Shown here: positions 35,303-49,140 of the stretch, piece by piece
Layout: each line of letters begins with the position of its first letter
How positions within the stretch are numbered: the first letter of the stretch is position 1
From: Lycocorax pyrrhopterus obiensis
Taxonomy: Eukaryota; Chordata; Aves; Passeriformes; Paradisaeidae
Reading direction: 5' to 3'
Assembly (NCBI GenBank): GCA_014706295.1
Contig: JACSVZ010000010.1
Span: forward strand, 19,248,501-19,312,500
DNA: 64,000 nucleotides
Program-made: the position numbers and the translations under genes
Notes under the pieces: model-generated
Databases searched by the model: none
What the model was told of the DNA's origin: nothing
Seen by the model: only the letters and a program-made list of their open reading frames with translations

Positions 35303-36689
35303 TGCAGCCTACACAACACCTTCACTTACCACCTCCAGCTACAAAAGCCTCTGTACAGTGCCACAAGGTAAATACTGAGATAAATATTATTGAGAGAAAT
35401 ATTTGCACACGGACATTCTCAGTGTGGCCGAGACCTGAGTCTCTCCAGGGCACACCACAGAGCTGAGCCGGCAGCACTGCACAACTCCTGTGTCACCTCT
35501 TCCATAGAAATGTTCTCCAGAAACACCCAGAGCCCCCTTAATGGCTTCACAGTCGGGCTGGGCACGCCACACCCTTGGGGGAGTTGTGGTAGGAGGCTGG
35601 GGACACAGCTGGAGCTGGTTCCACAGAGCCACGGCTGAGGCAGCCAGTGAAGCTGGGGGCACATCCAAGACAGGGAAAACCATGGGAGAGCAGTGAGGAA
35701 AGTGTGAGGAACCGGCCTGGAGTGGGCAGGTCAGAGGAGGAGGAGGGAGAGGAGGAAGGGCAGCTTTGGGTGTTGCCCTGGGGAGACCAGGGTAGAGCAT
35801 GAGGCTGAAGAATTGGGAATGAAGGCAGGGAGTTGAGCCTGGAAAATGGGGAGAGGGCAGGGAGAGGTGCTTTAGTTTGGTTTTGTTTTCTTACCGCTCA
35901 AATTACTTTAGTTGTCAAGAAATTAAAGTAATTTTCCCCAGGTCAAGGCTGTTCTGCCATTACAGTAACTGGGAGTGATCCCACCTTGACTCAGTAACTT
36001 TAACCTTATTTCCTCTCCATCCTGCTGAGGAGCAGAGTGAGGGCACAGCTGGATGGGCAGCCAGCCACAGCCATCCCATCCCAAGTATTTTGCACAGGGA
36101 AATTATCAAATCTGCCGCAGTTCAACCCACTATTTTTACAAGTCTCACTTAATACCTATCGTGGATGCACTGGGAATGTACCAGTAGAAGGAACAATCCT
36201 TCAGGACAGCCAGACTGAATCCTAACAGAGGAGATTCCTAACAGACAAATCACTTCTGCCTGTCAAGTTCCTTCCATAACCCTGTACAGTTCATCTCCAA
36301 CTATTACGTGTTTTCTCCTCTCTCAGAATCCTACCTGGGGACTCCTTCCATAACTTCATTCCTCTGAGAAACTTTCTGTTTCTAGTTTCCCCTCCCAGTG
36401 TACTTCCAACCAACTTGTAGTCCTTTGATCTTGACCTTGTTTTGGTATTATTTTGCATCTTTGATATTTATCCACTAGTCCCTCCAAGGTATTCATAGGA
36501 ACAAAAAAATCCACTTTCTTTCTTTCAACTTTCCTTCTGCTTAATGAAGCTACGACCTTTAGTTTCTCTCCCTCATTCCCCTAACATCCTATCCACCTTT
36601 AAAGATGCAGAATGGCAGGAGAATTTGGGAAGGAAGGGACCCAGCCAGAGCAGAGCCAGCTGCAAGGTCAGAGCTGGTTACTTAGGGAT

Positions 36690-36835
36690 TTGTCCAGTCA
36701 GACCTCAAAAATCCTCAAGGGTGGAGACTGCACAACTCTTGGGCAACCTGTTCTACCTCATGGAGCAGAACTCCCTCCTTAAACCCAGTCAGAACCTCCT
36801 CTGCTCCCACTGATCCCCAGCCTCCTGCTCTCCCA
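36690..36835 (-). mobile_element. Diverged CR1 LINE remnant
   Basis: CAGTCAGACCTCAAAAATCC, TCTTGGGCAACCTGTTCTAC and CAGAACTCCCTCCTTAAACC resemble the complement of an older CR1 3' region. The match is partial. Confidence 0.5.
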
Positions 36836-37899
36836 CCAAGCACCCCTGGCAGAACTACAAACCCAAGTGCCTAGAGTAACTTCGGATCACAAACATCTAC
36901 GGAAAAACTACAAAACTGCTTCTCTGTCTATCGAAAAGACCTTCCCAAAAGATGGAACCATCTCAGTGGCTCTGCACAATCACTCCTAGAACCCAAGTAA
37001 CCGTTTCCTCTCCTGAATCACCCACCCCTCTGTCCCAGCACAATCCCAAGGTATCTCTGCACCTGCCTGACTTTGCACATTGTGCTCAGAAGTTCCATCA
37101 TTAGTCAGTCTGGAGCATTATTTAATTCTTCCTGTGAGACCGTGGAGGCCACAGCAAGGGTAACAAGGTCTCCTCGTTTGCCACACTCACTAATTCAGTG
37201 GGTAAAGAGGTTGTTCTTACAGCTGATGAGGCTGTTAACCCTGAGCCTCTGAACTCCAGTCTGAGGCATCTGTCCTTTCTGAAAATCTCCTTGACAGAAC
37301 CCATTAAATGTTCATAATTACCTCTGATTCTTATCTCTCTCAATATCCTCATTTATTAAGAGCCCTTACATATTAAGCCAGTTCTTTCCGCAGCCTGGGA
37401 GGGAATCCTGGGTCTCCTCCTTCAGCCAGGTGACCCCGTGACTTCTGTTTCTACCTCACCTGTTGCCATCTCTTTGCTCCCAGCAGCTACCACTGGTACA
37501 GCCCCACACTGGCAACTTCAAGCACAAGCGAGAACGCTCCTGGAGGACTGAAGCCCTGCAATTTCTCACATACAGCTCAAATATGCTTTAATTTAAATCC
37601 CTTACAAGTACTGTTCATTTCCTGGACAAGACAGACCTTGTGCCTTCTGTTGTGTGCAGGTGCTCCACTGAGGTTAAATAAGCTTTATTCAAGATGGTTT
37701 CATTACTCACTAGAAATGAAATTACAGTTCATTTTCCAAGTCACCTCAAATGCCACTAAAACCTGTATTTCGTCATAGTCCTGTGTGTTTTTAGAATATA
37801 CATTTTAACCTAGCCTATAATTTTGTCCTAAAGAGTAATTTTCTCTTATTCTACAATTACTGGCAATTTGCACTGCTTAAAAGCCTCCATTGTGAAGGA

Positions 37900-38010
37900 G
37901 GACCCTTTGCTTCAGCCAACAAACAACCACAAACCAATCATGATGCATTATAAAAAGCGCTCCAAATCCAGGCCTTAATCACCATTAATTCAGAGACCTG
38001 TTTATAAATC
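37900..38010. other. Candidate conserved non-coding element
   Basis: Unique sequence with CAAACAACCACAAACC (forkhead- and RUNX-like), CCAATCA, TGATGCATTATAAA and TTAATCACCATTAATTC motifs packed within about 100 bp. This is inferred from motif density only. Confidence 0.2.
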
Positions 38011-38344
38011 CAGGAGCAGGTCCCAGAGTGCTGGCACACCTCCTGCAGCAGTGAGCCACTAGAAAATACCCTTTCATCTCCCAGCCCAGAACCCTTCCAT
38101 TACAGAGCTGCTCTTTCTCTCTCCAAAATATCAATTACCAACTTCTAAGCCAGCATTTCCTGAACTTTCTGTAATCATTTTTAAACGCATTACCATGTAA
38201 GCCAATTCAGTCTAGTTAAACTACAAACACTTTCAAAACCATTTTTAAAGTTAACTTTTTTAGAAGTTGATACTTTTCTCTTAGTGGTTTGTATTTCCCA
38301 AACCCTTCAATCGAGAAGGCTGAGCAAGAAGTTCTAATGATGAG

Positions 38345-38487
38345 TAGAATCCCAGGATGGTTTGGGTTGGAAGGGACCTTAAAGCCCATCCAGTGCCACC
38401 CTTGCCATGGGCAGGGACACCTTCCACTGTCCCAGGGTGCTCCAAGCCTCGTCCAGCCTGGCCTGAGACACTTCCAGGGATGGAAGA
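38345..38487 (-). mobile_element. CR1 LINE 3' fragment
   Basis: AGAATCCCAGGATGGTTTGG, GTTGGAAGGGACCTTAAAGC and GCCATGGGCAGGGACACCTT give a clear complement CR1 3' end, truncated after CACTTCCAGGGATGG. Confidence 0.92.
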
Positions 38488-40900
38488 TACATTCCTAATG
38501 AGGAAGCAGCCCCCACTCCTCACCCATGTGTGGCAGGGCAATCATTTGAGGACATCAGCCCATCTTTTGGTAAATGAACGTCATGATAAATGACACTTTG
38601 GGCTTCTGACATTAAAGACAATTTTTTCATGTTTGTACACACATTAATCATTCTGTGGCAGCGCACATACATTAGGTATCGATTTTAGGACACCAAAGGA
38701 AAATACTACTGACCTAGCAAGAATGCAGGTTAATAAACTCAGTTTAGGAAGGATGATTTTCCATTTGGAATGTTCTCTAAACACAGGCAGGAGAACACAT
38801 AAGCAACAGTGCACTCACATGCATATAACAAGGATTAGATGCATCCCAAACTCCTCATTTCTGCTAGGACAATGCAAATGGCAGAGAAGGGGGGAAGTCA
38901 ACTCTGTCCCTCTTTTCTCCTTCCCTTTTGTCTCTCCCTTCCCCTCATCCAAGCCCAGAGCTATGGTAGGAATGTGAATGAACAATCTATTAATGCAAAT
39001 GTGGTGCATTCAATCAGCATTCCCAGTCTCAGCGTTACTGAGATTTGTGGCCCATTGTCTCCATTTCTGAAAAAGATGTGCCTAGAAGAGCAATAATTCC
39101 CATGCTCCTGGAAAACACAGATGGTTAAAATTCTGGCTGTAGTCTCCTGTCCTCAATGGAGCCAGTATTTCATCTCTTGGAGTCTGCAGAATCAGGGAAT
39201 TCACTGCCCTGAGCCAGATGCCAATCTAGCTCAGCAGCCTCTCTGTGACTGCAGCCAGTGCCAATCACTTCCAAGGAGACTGAAAGGGAAAAAACCTTCA
39301 TTATCAGCCATTACTAAATAACTGGCTCACCTGCGTGTAGTAACTCCAGAGTCACACTTGCCTCTGCTCTGCAGCCTGCCAGCACCGCTGCGAACGCTGT
39401 CCTATTGAAGGTGGACGCCATTGCCACAGACACGTTTAACTCCCACACAGTCCTACCAACCTTTTGGGACCCATCTCACCAAACCAACACTGCAAAAGGA
39501 AAGTGAGCAAACAGAACCATCTCCTCGTCCCTAGGGAAGAGAAAGCTGTGGAGGAATCCCCTTTTCCTGCTGTGGCAGGGCTGTACCTTTACGAGTGGTC
39601 ACAAGCCTTTGTGAGTGTTTTCCTCACGTGTCTTCCCCCTGTTGCCACTGCTCTGACTGGAATTTAAGATAACACTTTGTACAAGCATTAAACTGCTCTA
39701 AACACACACACATCACATGTTTGTGCAATTAACATTTTCCCAAAGCTGCTTTCAGGCTTTCTTGTGACATCTCGATGTGCTCAGCAAATGTTTTCCGTTT
39801 TTCCCCCGTTCCTATTGCAATATGGAAAAAGCAAAGCACGGGAGCAGCTGGCAGATTTTCCATCCTGCTCCCTCCTGGATACCATCTGTGAAAAGCCTTT
39901 GCTGCCCAGAGTTAACTTTTACTCAAGTTTCCCCTAACTTATCCAACTCTAAACTAACTTGAGCAGCACCAGCTCCAAACGTTCCACCCTCCAGCTTCCA
40001 CTCTCAATCTGAAATTCATCCAGCTGGTCTGTGAATGATCCCACAAACTGCTCACAATTTTCAGACACTTGAATTTTCCCCCCTTCCTGTCTGCCTGATC
40101 GAATTGGAACTCATGACAAATCCATAACTACGACTCCTTTCCCCAAACAGCCTCTTGGGAAATGCAGAGACTTCCACACCATGAGGAGATACTGGAGAAT
40201 GGGAACATGATCCCCTATTGTCAGGACAGCTCCAACATCTGCTACCCTTCAGCGACGCAGCGGATCACAAAGATGCCGCCTATTTTGTTAGTGCATCAGC
40301 TCCTCACCCCAACCCTGCTAAAAAATTAATAAGTCCAGCCATCTGTGGACACTTCATTAAATTATCACAGCTCCTTCTCTCCAACATTATTCAGCATCAT
40401 TTGTTGGAGTGGCAGAGGTGTGAAACGGCTTAAAATACACTCCTGTTAACGAGACATATTTCATGGATCTCACTGGCAAATGGAGCAGACTTTGTAATTA
40501 CTAACACTCCTGGAGAACACAAGTCCAGCACCACCTGAATTAGGATAAGGCCAGATGCTTCCAGTCCTTACTACAAACACCAAGCAGCACATCATTCTCC
40601 CCCCTTGCTTTAGGCAAACCAGACAGGGGAGAATGCAACCAAAAATCCAGGCAGGAGACAGCTCCTCCGGGAAGGGAAGAGGATTTTTCCAAGGATTGTA
40701 ACATGGAGAGAGGAAAACCTACCAAATGTCCTTGGCTGGCTAAACTGAAGTGGGAAGTATGTGGAATACAGAACACAAATGAGAAAGTCAGAGCATAACC
40801 AGAATCCTGGCTTGGTTACACACAGCCCTGACAGCATGGACAGCATGGCACGTGCTGATTAAAAACAGTGTCCCCCGGCCAAAGGAAGGGAGAGGATGTC

Positions 40901-40973
40901 ACTGGACACATCAGTAACACACACACACACACACACAGGTACTGGACACACACAGTAACACACAGAGTGACCT
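40901..40973. repeat. CA microsatellite inside a 40-bp duplication
   Basis: About eleven AC dinucleotides run from roughly 40916 to 40937. They lie between two copies, 40 bp apart, of a segment beginning ACTGGACACA and continuing CAGTAACACAC. Confidence 0.9.
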
Positions 40974-41111
40974 GGTGGCACCTCAGAGCTGTTCTGAACA
41001 AACAACCAAACTCCAGATTTCCCAAGGCCCCTTCCAAGCTCAATGATCCGATGACATGGGGAAGGTACACAAAAAACCTTAGTGAGAAATAGCAAAATAT
41101 TGCACAAAATA

Positions 41112-41245
41112 TTGTCCAACCTGGCCTTAGACACTTCCAGGGATCCAGGGGCAGCCACAGCTTCTCTGGGCACCCTGTGCCAGGGCCTCCCCACCCTCAC
41201 AGCCAGGAACAATTTCTCCCTTATACCTACTACCCATCCAAAGTT
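41112..41245 (-). mobile_element. CR1 LINE fragment
   Basis: TTGTCCAACCTGGCCTTAGA, GGGATCCAGGGGCAGCCACA, GCCAGGGCCTCCCCACCCTC and CAATTTCTCCCTTATACCTA are complement CR1 sequence extending into the 3' end of the ORF2 region. The terminal 3' part is missing. Confidence 0.85.
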
Positions 41246-41535
41246 TAGAGGGTGTTTGGACAAGGAAAACACACCAGCATAATATGATGTTCTACCTGGC
41301 AAAACAAGCAAATCCAAATTCTAGTCAGGTGATATGAAGAAGAGATCAGTGAATTATTCCAAGAATGAAATGGGAACAACAAAAATGATTGAAGGAAGAT
41401 CTTCAGAAATACAGAGGTCACTGCTGACAACCACAACTACAAGAAAAGCAGTGGGGGTGAGGTCGGGATATCAGTCCATGGCACATGGTCAGGCTCAGGA
41501 AGTGCTGCAAGGAGTGGCACAGAAATACAGAAAAA

Positions 41536-41652
41536 ATGGATCTGCTGATGGAGGAGGTGAAACAGCATCATGAAAACTGGAGACAGGACTGGCAGTTCAA
41601 GAGCCAAACAACACAAATGCTCCAGCAGCAGCAGCAGGAAAAGCTGCAGTGA
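41536..41652 (+). other. Short Gln-rich open frame, not assigned
   Basis: A 38-codon frame from ATG to TGA contains EEVKQHHENWRQDWQFKSQT and ends MLQQQQQEKLQ, which would form an amphipathic or coiled-coil helix. The plus strand from about 41330 to 42450 is unusually A/purine-rich. I see no paired splice sites or homologous family. It may be a decayed retrocopy or transposon remnant, or simply a CAGCAG repeat within random sequence. Confidence 0.2.
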
Positions 41653-44600
41653 ATCTGATCTCCACAAACACTGAGAAACAGCTAAAACAACATTCTAATG
41701 CCAGAAAAAATGAATTGAGGGCATGCAAACCATGGAGTCAATTATTTGCTACTGTTGAAGATCATTCTAATAGCAAGGCCAATGAAACCCCTGTGGGATT
41801 TCAAGAGAAGCCCTAAAGATAAGACACGCAGATTGCCTCATCATTTAAGGAACTTCAGGTCTTCATCAATAGACTGCCTAAAAATAAGAACCCTACAGGC
41901 TCACAATTACTCTTTCTAAAACAAAATCGAGAGCCATAACAAAAGAAGAATAAGATCCGAGAGTTGTGGTGAAAGAAAAGAGCTTGACAGGTTAAATAAT
42001 TTTAGTTCCAGGCGAGGCTATCAATTACGGAAGCTCATGTGAACAAGCTATTCAAAGAAGATTAATGCACAGAGAGGACTGTCAGGATAAATTTATCATG
42101 AAACTGGAAGAAAGGAAAGATCTGAAAAACTTTTGCAGGCAACTCTATAGACAGTGACAAAGACAGCTGGTACCTGACAAGAGGCATTTAGAGACAGGAA
42201 ATAACCAACAATTTCACTGCAAACTCCTCGGGATGCGTGAAGAGCAAAGAAAGCCCGCAAAACCAGGGTGCTTGAAGGCTGACACAACAGCAGACAAACA
42301 CAAAGCACACAGAACTTCTACAGACACAAACATGCAGCTCAAAGAGATGTCTGGAGACAACACGGGTGCGTGGCAGGATAAAGGCAAACACTAACAGCCG
42401 TATCACTGCAAATGATCCAACGCAAGCACAGCTCAGGTGGGATCAGTGCACCACTGACCGCTCCAGCAGCTGCTGGCCGTGAACCTCGGAGTAATCAGCA
42501 ATAGATTTTTAGAGGTCTCTCCATAACAGAGCCTTTCTTTGCCTAACATTTACTCTGTTGAATTTGAGAGCAGAGTGACAATGCACCTAAGCCAGGGCTG
42601 ACTTCAGAGGCTGTTACAGAAGGAAGAGCAACACCTTTACAGAAACATAAATTATCTAGAGACATTTCCTCACGTTCCTCCTAAAACAGGGGTTTCTATA
42701 TGCAAATAAATAGGGCTTGGAGAATTTTTAATTACTTTTAACATCTTTATTTCCAGTGTATTTATGTGAATGGTGAGACATACCCTGTGCTTTTAAGAAT
42801 GTTACCGAGAACTAGCCTCACTGAAATCAACCCTAGCAAATGTCATAACTTAATTTTTCCTTATTCAAAATAATTTTCCTCCATTTTGTTTCCTTTTCAG
42901 GGTCATCAGACTTCATCTTGAATTTTTGTCATGGAAAAAAGAAAGCATTAATCAGAGCCACCCTTGTGCCTTGATACTTCTTACCCTTGCAGCTTCTGTA
43001 TCACCTTTGGCTTGGGGCAATAGTACAGGTTCTGATCGTTTTCAAAAAGCAATATTCAGTCAATCACAAACCTGGACAGTGTCAGCACACAGAGCCTCCA
43101 CTGTACACTAATAAAAGTGAAATCTCTTGCTGAGTGCACACAGGAGCAGGCAGGGAGTGAAGAGCACAGGCTGCAGATGTAACCATCACTCTGCTGACAG
43201 CTCGGGATTCCGAGCGAGCTCCATGCAAACTTGTCAAACAGAATTACACAGGGATTGCTGGTGCTGACATGCACAGCAGAAAGAGGGAAAAATCTGATCT
43301 GAGTCAAAATATTCACAAATGAGAATCCAATCTAAACAAAGTTCAGCCAAGTTTGTTTAGGGGTGTTGATGCACCATCAGTATGGTGTCACTTTGTCCCT
43401 ACCTCACCATCCAGACCCCCCAGCCGAGCATCAACTCCAGGGATTTCAGGGATTTGGCCCCCAGCTCCCTTCCACAGAATTCCTGTTTCTCCACAGATTA
43501 ACTCTATCACCTGCCATATTTTCAAAGGCAAAGGTCAAGATGGAATGTATGCTGCAAAGAGCTCCCACTTCCTAGGATTTACAGTAAGTTTATATTATTC
43601 TGAAGTACATGAACGTAACTTTGCCTGTGAACTAAATGCACAAAGGATATTCCCCTTGCCAGTTACAAGACTTGAATTTCACTCTAGAGAACACACGAGT
43701 TTTTTCTGAGCAGTGCTCTTACATCATTACTAAAGCAGGAAGCTCAGGCACGAGTGCCACACATCTCTCTGTGCCCCCTCTGCTCCAGCTTCAGCACAGC
43801 ATTTGTCACCCTCCAGCGAGCACAAATAAGCTTTAACTGGCTCACTGACCCACAGAATTCGGGACAGGGATAGTATTAGTCACAATGAGTGGTTGGATTT
43901 GGTTTGATACAAGCTGTAATAAACTTGAAATACAAAAGCTTAAGAAAACCTGTGTTTTTCAATAGGAATGAGTTTTAAGCAAGCAAATTAAGAGTCTCTT
44001 CACCTGGGCTCTGACTTGGTCATTAGATGTCAATGAAGAGTTTCGAAACAAGCAGGTCACATTCCCTGCTGTGGGCTTTCCCCAGGGTTCCAGTGGTTAT
44101 CCAGTGCAGGCAAGTCCTGCCCTTCTCTGCCCTGGACATGGCAAGAGGCTCTGGTATTAAATCCCAATCTGAGACTAAAAATTCATCATAGTTTTGAAAC
44201 TGGACCTTTGCCTTCAGTCCAAGAACTGAAGACCAGTTCAAAGGCTCACACAGATTTCCTTCCCCACTTTAACTGGACAAATGTGGACTGCAAGAATTGA
44301 GAATGACACATAAGGTAGAGCATTTATTATCTGAAATGTCTAAACTCTCACACTCTCAGTAACAGCTGACAGAACCTGTACAAACTGCAGTTGTGTTAAA
44401 ACCACCTTTCCCATTTACTTGTCATGAAGAAATGCATTTTGATCTAAGTCAATTTATGAAAAACGCAGATGCTTTTTTCATAGAAAAATATATTTCTGCA
44501 AGGAAACCTTATCGCCCATATCACTTACTGGCTAAGTGCTCTTAAGTACCCTCCTCTGAAGTATCTCTGCTCTGAGGTTTTTTCCAATTCCGAGGTACAG

Positions 44601-47600
44601 AATGTTCTTTATTCATAAAGATCTGGTCAAGATTACTTTTTTCTCCTTGCTGTTAAAGGAGAATCCTAGGTAAAAACGTGCTGCTATTTCAAACCTAACC
44701 CCATCTCTGAGGAGCTGGGACAGTTTGTCCTGAGCTTTGCTCTCACTCTTTGGGATGGCACAGACATAGAGTCCAGTGAGAAATAAAACACTGTTCAGTT
44801 GTAATCTTGAAAGCTTGGCAAACTTCTCAGAGGACAAGAGCAAACAGAACCAAAGGACCTGGCTACTTCCATGCAGCTCCTTGTAGTTATGGCAAAAAGC
44901 AAAGATAAAATTTCAGCTCAAATTAACGTTTGAAAAAAGTCCTTATCTAGTCACCATTATTTACACAGAAATAAGTGATTGATATTAAATAGCTAAGCAC
45001 TCTAACACCCAGAAGGAAACACAGCACACCTCTGCTGCTGGGCTTTGCAGAGCTCTACCTTGAACTGCAAGCCCACATCCCTCCAGGTCCTGCTCCCTCC
45101 CACAGGCTGTGCTCAGGGAATGGCCTGGATAATAATTTCCTGGCCACGACTTCACCCACTGCCTATCATCCAAAGTCTGTAATGGATACAGAATTCCTTA
45201 TCTCTACCTGCCTTCCTCATTTGCAGCATCTTGGTGCATTATAAAAAGTAATACTTTAAATTTATCAGAGAGAAATTCTTCACTAGCCCATGGGGAAAAG
45301 GCAAAGCCTGCAGATCCGGAGCTGGTGTCATGAGCTGCACCAGAAGCAGGATTGGGCCCTGGCATCTCTTGGCTCAGAACTCAATTAACCCCCCCAAGCC
45401 ACAGGAACCACCACAGCCCGTCCAGGCCTCCTGCAATTCCAGGAACAGCTCTCCCAGCCATCAGTTTGGATGCCCCAAGCTGGACACATGCAAGATGCAA
45501 ATAAATCTTGAAAAGGCAATGTACTCAGCTAAAACCTGGAGCAATTTCCCAGGCGAAGTCCATTCCCTGTATCTGATGTCTGGAGGAACTCTGAGCAGTG
45601 AAACCCAACCGAGGGCAGGTCCCTCTGCCCCGCAGGGTCCGTGTGACCCCTGGCACGGTCACACCGACCTGGGGACACTGACTTCACACACAGGGCAGGC
45701 TACAGGGGCTTCTGATGCCCTTCTGAGAGCAAATGTTTTGTCAGTGACCCTGCCCCAAGCCCTGTGCCCCAGCACAGCAATCCGGAGAAGCCAGGGCCAC
45801 GGGCGAGCTGGATGAACCAGCGGAAGGAGGGGACTCACCCAGGTCAGGAGACCAGAGAACACCGTGCCCAGGAGCACAAAGTGCTCGAGTGTGCCTGGAA
45901 TGAAACTCCAAATCCTTCCTCCGAGTATGGACACGATGGGCCTCGGCCCACTCCAGCGTGCCCAGCTCTAAGTGGAAAAGCAGGAAGTCTCCCAAGGTTT
46001 CAGCACAACATGTGAAGCTTCACCGTGGCATTTCCAGAGCCACTTTTCAGGTACCATTCTCCTCCCGGGCTGTGCTGCCCCTGCAATGGGCTCAATGGTT
46101 CCAAAGGACATACTACACTTTTACTAAGTACATACCAAATTTTCCTGGTTCCTGAACCATTTTAGAGTTTGACATTACATGGCAGGAGCATTTCTTAACA
46201 GAAGTGATTTGTCTGTACTTTTTCTAAAAGTAATTACAAAATGAAGGCTTGAAAATAAAATTTCTGTGAATATTTAAATGAGAAATAATAATTCAAGGAG
46301 ATTATTTAGTTGAGGTAAGAAAAAACAAGTCAGAAGTTATCACCAAGTGCTTTTGAATTAATGAAACTCAGACACACCTGAAGTTTGTACCAAGGCAGTG
46401 CCACAGCTGCCTCATCACAGCCGAGCAAATGACACAAAGCTCAAAGCCAACAATTATCAAATGTAAGGATAAGTGGAAGAAGAGGAAGAAAAACAGCTGG
46501 ATTCACTTGGGGAAAGAAGATGACAAGAGATGAAACAAATAATTTAGTGAGCAGTCTTTACATGGATATATAGAGCAAATAAATCTGCATGATCAAACTC
46601 AGTGCCCCTGTCACACTTCCCAACTTTTAGATCCTCATGTATCTGTTCTCTCAGTAAAAGCTTTAACCAAGCCACAGTAACCAGTGACTGGGGAAAGATC
46701 ATCCTGGGAATATTTTCAGCTTGTGTCATTATACTTTTTATTAAAATACATACATATTTATTTTTCCAAGACAAATTACAGACACAGATCTCCAAAACTT
46801 TGTAAATCTATTTTTAATCCATGTTTTACAGCAGCTTTTTAAACCCTCTACCCTTCTTAAGATCTAACTGGCACTTAAGTATCAAAGACAGATTTGCATT
46901 TCAAAAGGCAATTAAAAAACATACTGTACCAAGGCACTGATTAAAGTGTTGTGGCTTTACATAAATTAGGCAGCTCCTTTAACTTTCCCTGCTTCAAATC
47001 CATCATAACAATGGGCAAATCCTACACATTACATGGACTGTATGATCACCACACCTTCTCCTTCCACTGCCCTTAGAAACGGGTGATGACAAACTCATCT
47101 TCGTTTGCTTGAAGGAACCAAACTGTGGAGGCTCACACTGAAAGGGAAAGAGATGCTCATATCCCCAAACTGCTGCTCATTAAAGAAAACTGTCATTTAT
47201 TGCTGTTTGCAGTTCCTAAAAATCAATGATTTACTACTACAAGTCTGGTAGAAGAGCACACACTTTACTACCAAGGTGTAGCAGCACACAACTTCAAGTT
47301 ACAGACTAATTCAAGTGTTCTTCAAGATGGAATATTTTATCATATCCTCTGACTTGTTTTTTAAATCAAGGCAGCAAAGATCAGTTTCTTTAAGAGGCTC
47401 ACTTGCCACAGAACCTCTTGATCCTCACACCTCCAAAAACCCAAAGAGCAAAGTCTTCTCGTGGATCACCACGTACAGAAAAGGTCCTTTAGAGGCACAT
47501 TGCCAAGAGCACAAAGAAGCTGCCATGAGCCACTCCCTCGCCATGGCAGGTTCAGAGCAGGGTCAAACGCACAGACTGATGCAAACCCAGGCCAGTCTGT

Positions 47601-48939
47601 CTCTAACGTAATTCCTTCAATGCCTGACCCAGCCCTCTGTGCCCAGGCACTCGGAGCGCGTGGCTTGGGTTGAGTTTTCCATACAGTGGTTCACTAAATC
47701 CCTGTCACCCCACAGCAAAAACGAGGTTCAGATTCCAACACCTAAAAATTTTAGATCCCTCAACCTAGAATATATAGAAAGTCCTTTAAATAACTTGAGA
47801 AACTTATCCAAATTTGGCCACCTTCCTGCAGGACTCGGGTAGATTGCTCAGCATCATCCACTGGTCGTGCAGTTCCAAGACTGAAAATTCCAACCCTGTA
47901 TCCATATGATGGAACACAATGTGTTTTTACTGTTTTCCTTGCCCTGGCCTCCGTGACTCACCAGAACTCGTCATTTTCAAGAGTTATTTAATGAGTAAGA
48001 AGCTGTTAAAACATGCAACCTACACTTCACAACATTCCCTTTTAGAGATCAGGTGCATGGCAGCACCACACTTGCACACAGCAGAGGAACTCCACATACC
48101 ACTGCTCAATTAAGAGGGGAATTAGCTCCCTCCCACTGGAATTTTGAGGCCAAGGGGAGCCCTTACTATGCCAACAATGCCCACACTCACCACAGCCCGA
48201 AAGCTGCCAGTTAAAACAAAGAGGGTGGGAAGGAATATTAAAAACCACTGTTAAAACTGAGGGATTCAAATGAGGACAAGAAAAGCAATAGGCTAAACCA
48301 GAATTTAAATATTCCACCTCTTATTCCAAAGCCTTCAGCAACCAAAGTGCCCTTCCCCCTACAAGAGGATTAAACTCGGTGTGGCCTTGCCCAGCTCTTG
48401 GCACTTGACTGGGGTGGTAAATAGGTTTCCATACACCCACATCTGCCAAAGCCTCTGCAGCAGTGCAGCCAGAGGATGCTCTGGGACAGGTTTCCAAGGC
48501 ACAGGATGGCAAAAGGCAACGCACAACATGTGTCACCAGCATCTCCTCTAGTTCTGGGCAATAAAAGTACCATTTTTATTGCATGGAATCAATCAATAAC
48601 CTTAATACACAGCTGTCAGGCCAATGTGTGCCAAAGGGGCAACTGGTTGTGTGGGGAAGGTCCACATGGTCTTGGGCTAGACTGTATTTGTTCTGTTTTC
48701 TAGTTAGGATTGTTTGGGAAAAAAACCTCACCAAAACTGCATTGTTGTTTGGTGTGGGTTTTTTTTAAAATAGGCTCTTGGGGGTTTTTTTCCAAGTACT
48801 TGGGTTCTTTTTCAAGTACTAAAAGGCTCTTAAAGATTGCATCATTTTAGAAAATATAAATTGAAATAGTACCTTCTCCTTAGATAGGAGGAAATGGAAG
48901 TGGAAATTCGGCAGACATTTTGGCTTACCTTCATTTTTA

Positions 48940-49140
48940 ACCCCATTAACCTCACCTAATGATCATATAGAGCAGGCTGATAGCAGAGGCAGGAGGCTGA
49001 AGGCTCTCATGTGGAAAGCAGCAGAATTAATCCCGACAGCAGCGATGCAAGGAGGTGGTAATTGCTCGAGAGAAGTGTGGGAGAACTGCCTTTATTGTCC
49101 TCATTGCCAAGAAGCTCAGAAATCTATTCCTCATTAAGAG
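48940..49140. other. Candidate conserved non-coding element
   Basis: Unique sequence with CATTAACCTCACCTAATGAT, AGAATTAATCC, GGTAATTGC and TTATTGTC (SOX-like) motifs, without low-complexity content. It lies about 1.1 kb to the acceptor side of the Ig1 donor. This is inferred from composition only. Confidence 0.22.

Noticed and set aside
45330..45815. 161-codon plus-strand open frame
   Set aside because: Pro/Ser/His-rich with no recognisable motif, and open frames also run on the opposite strand of the same interval. Consistent with chance in GC-richer intron sequence.
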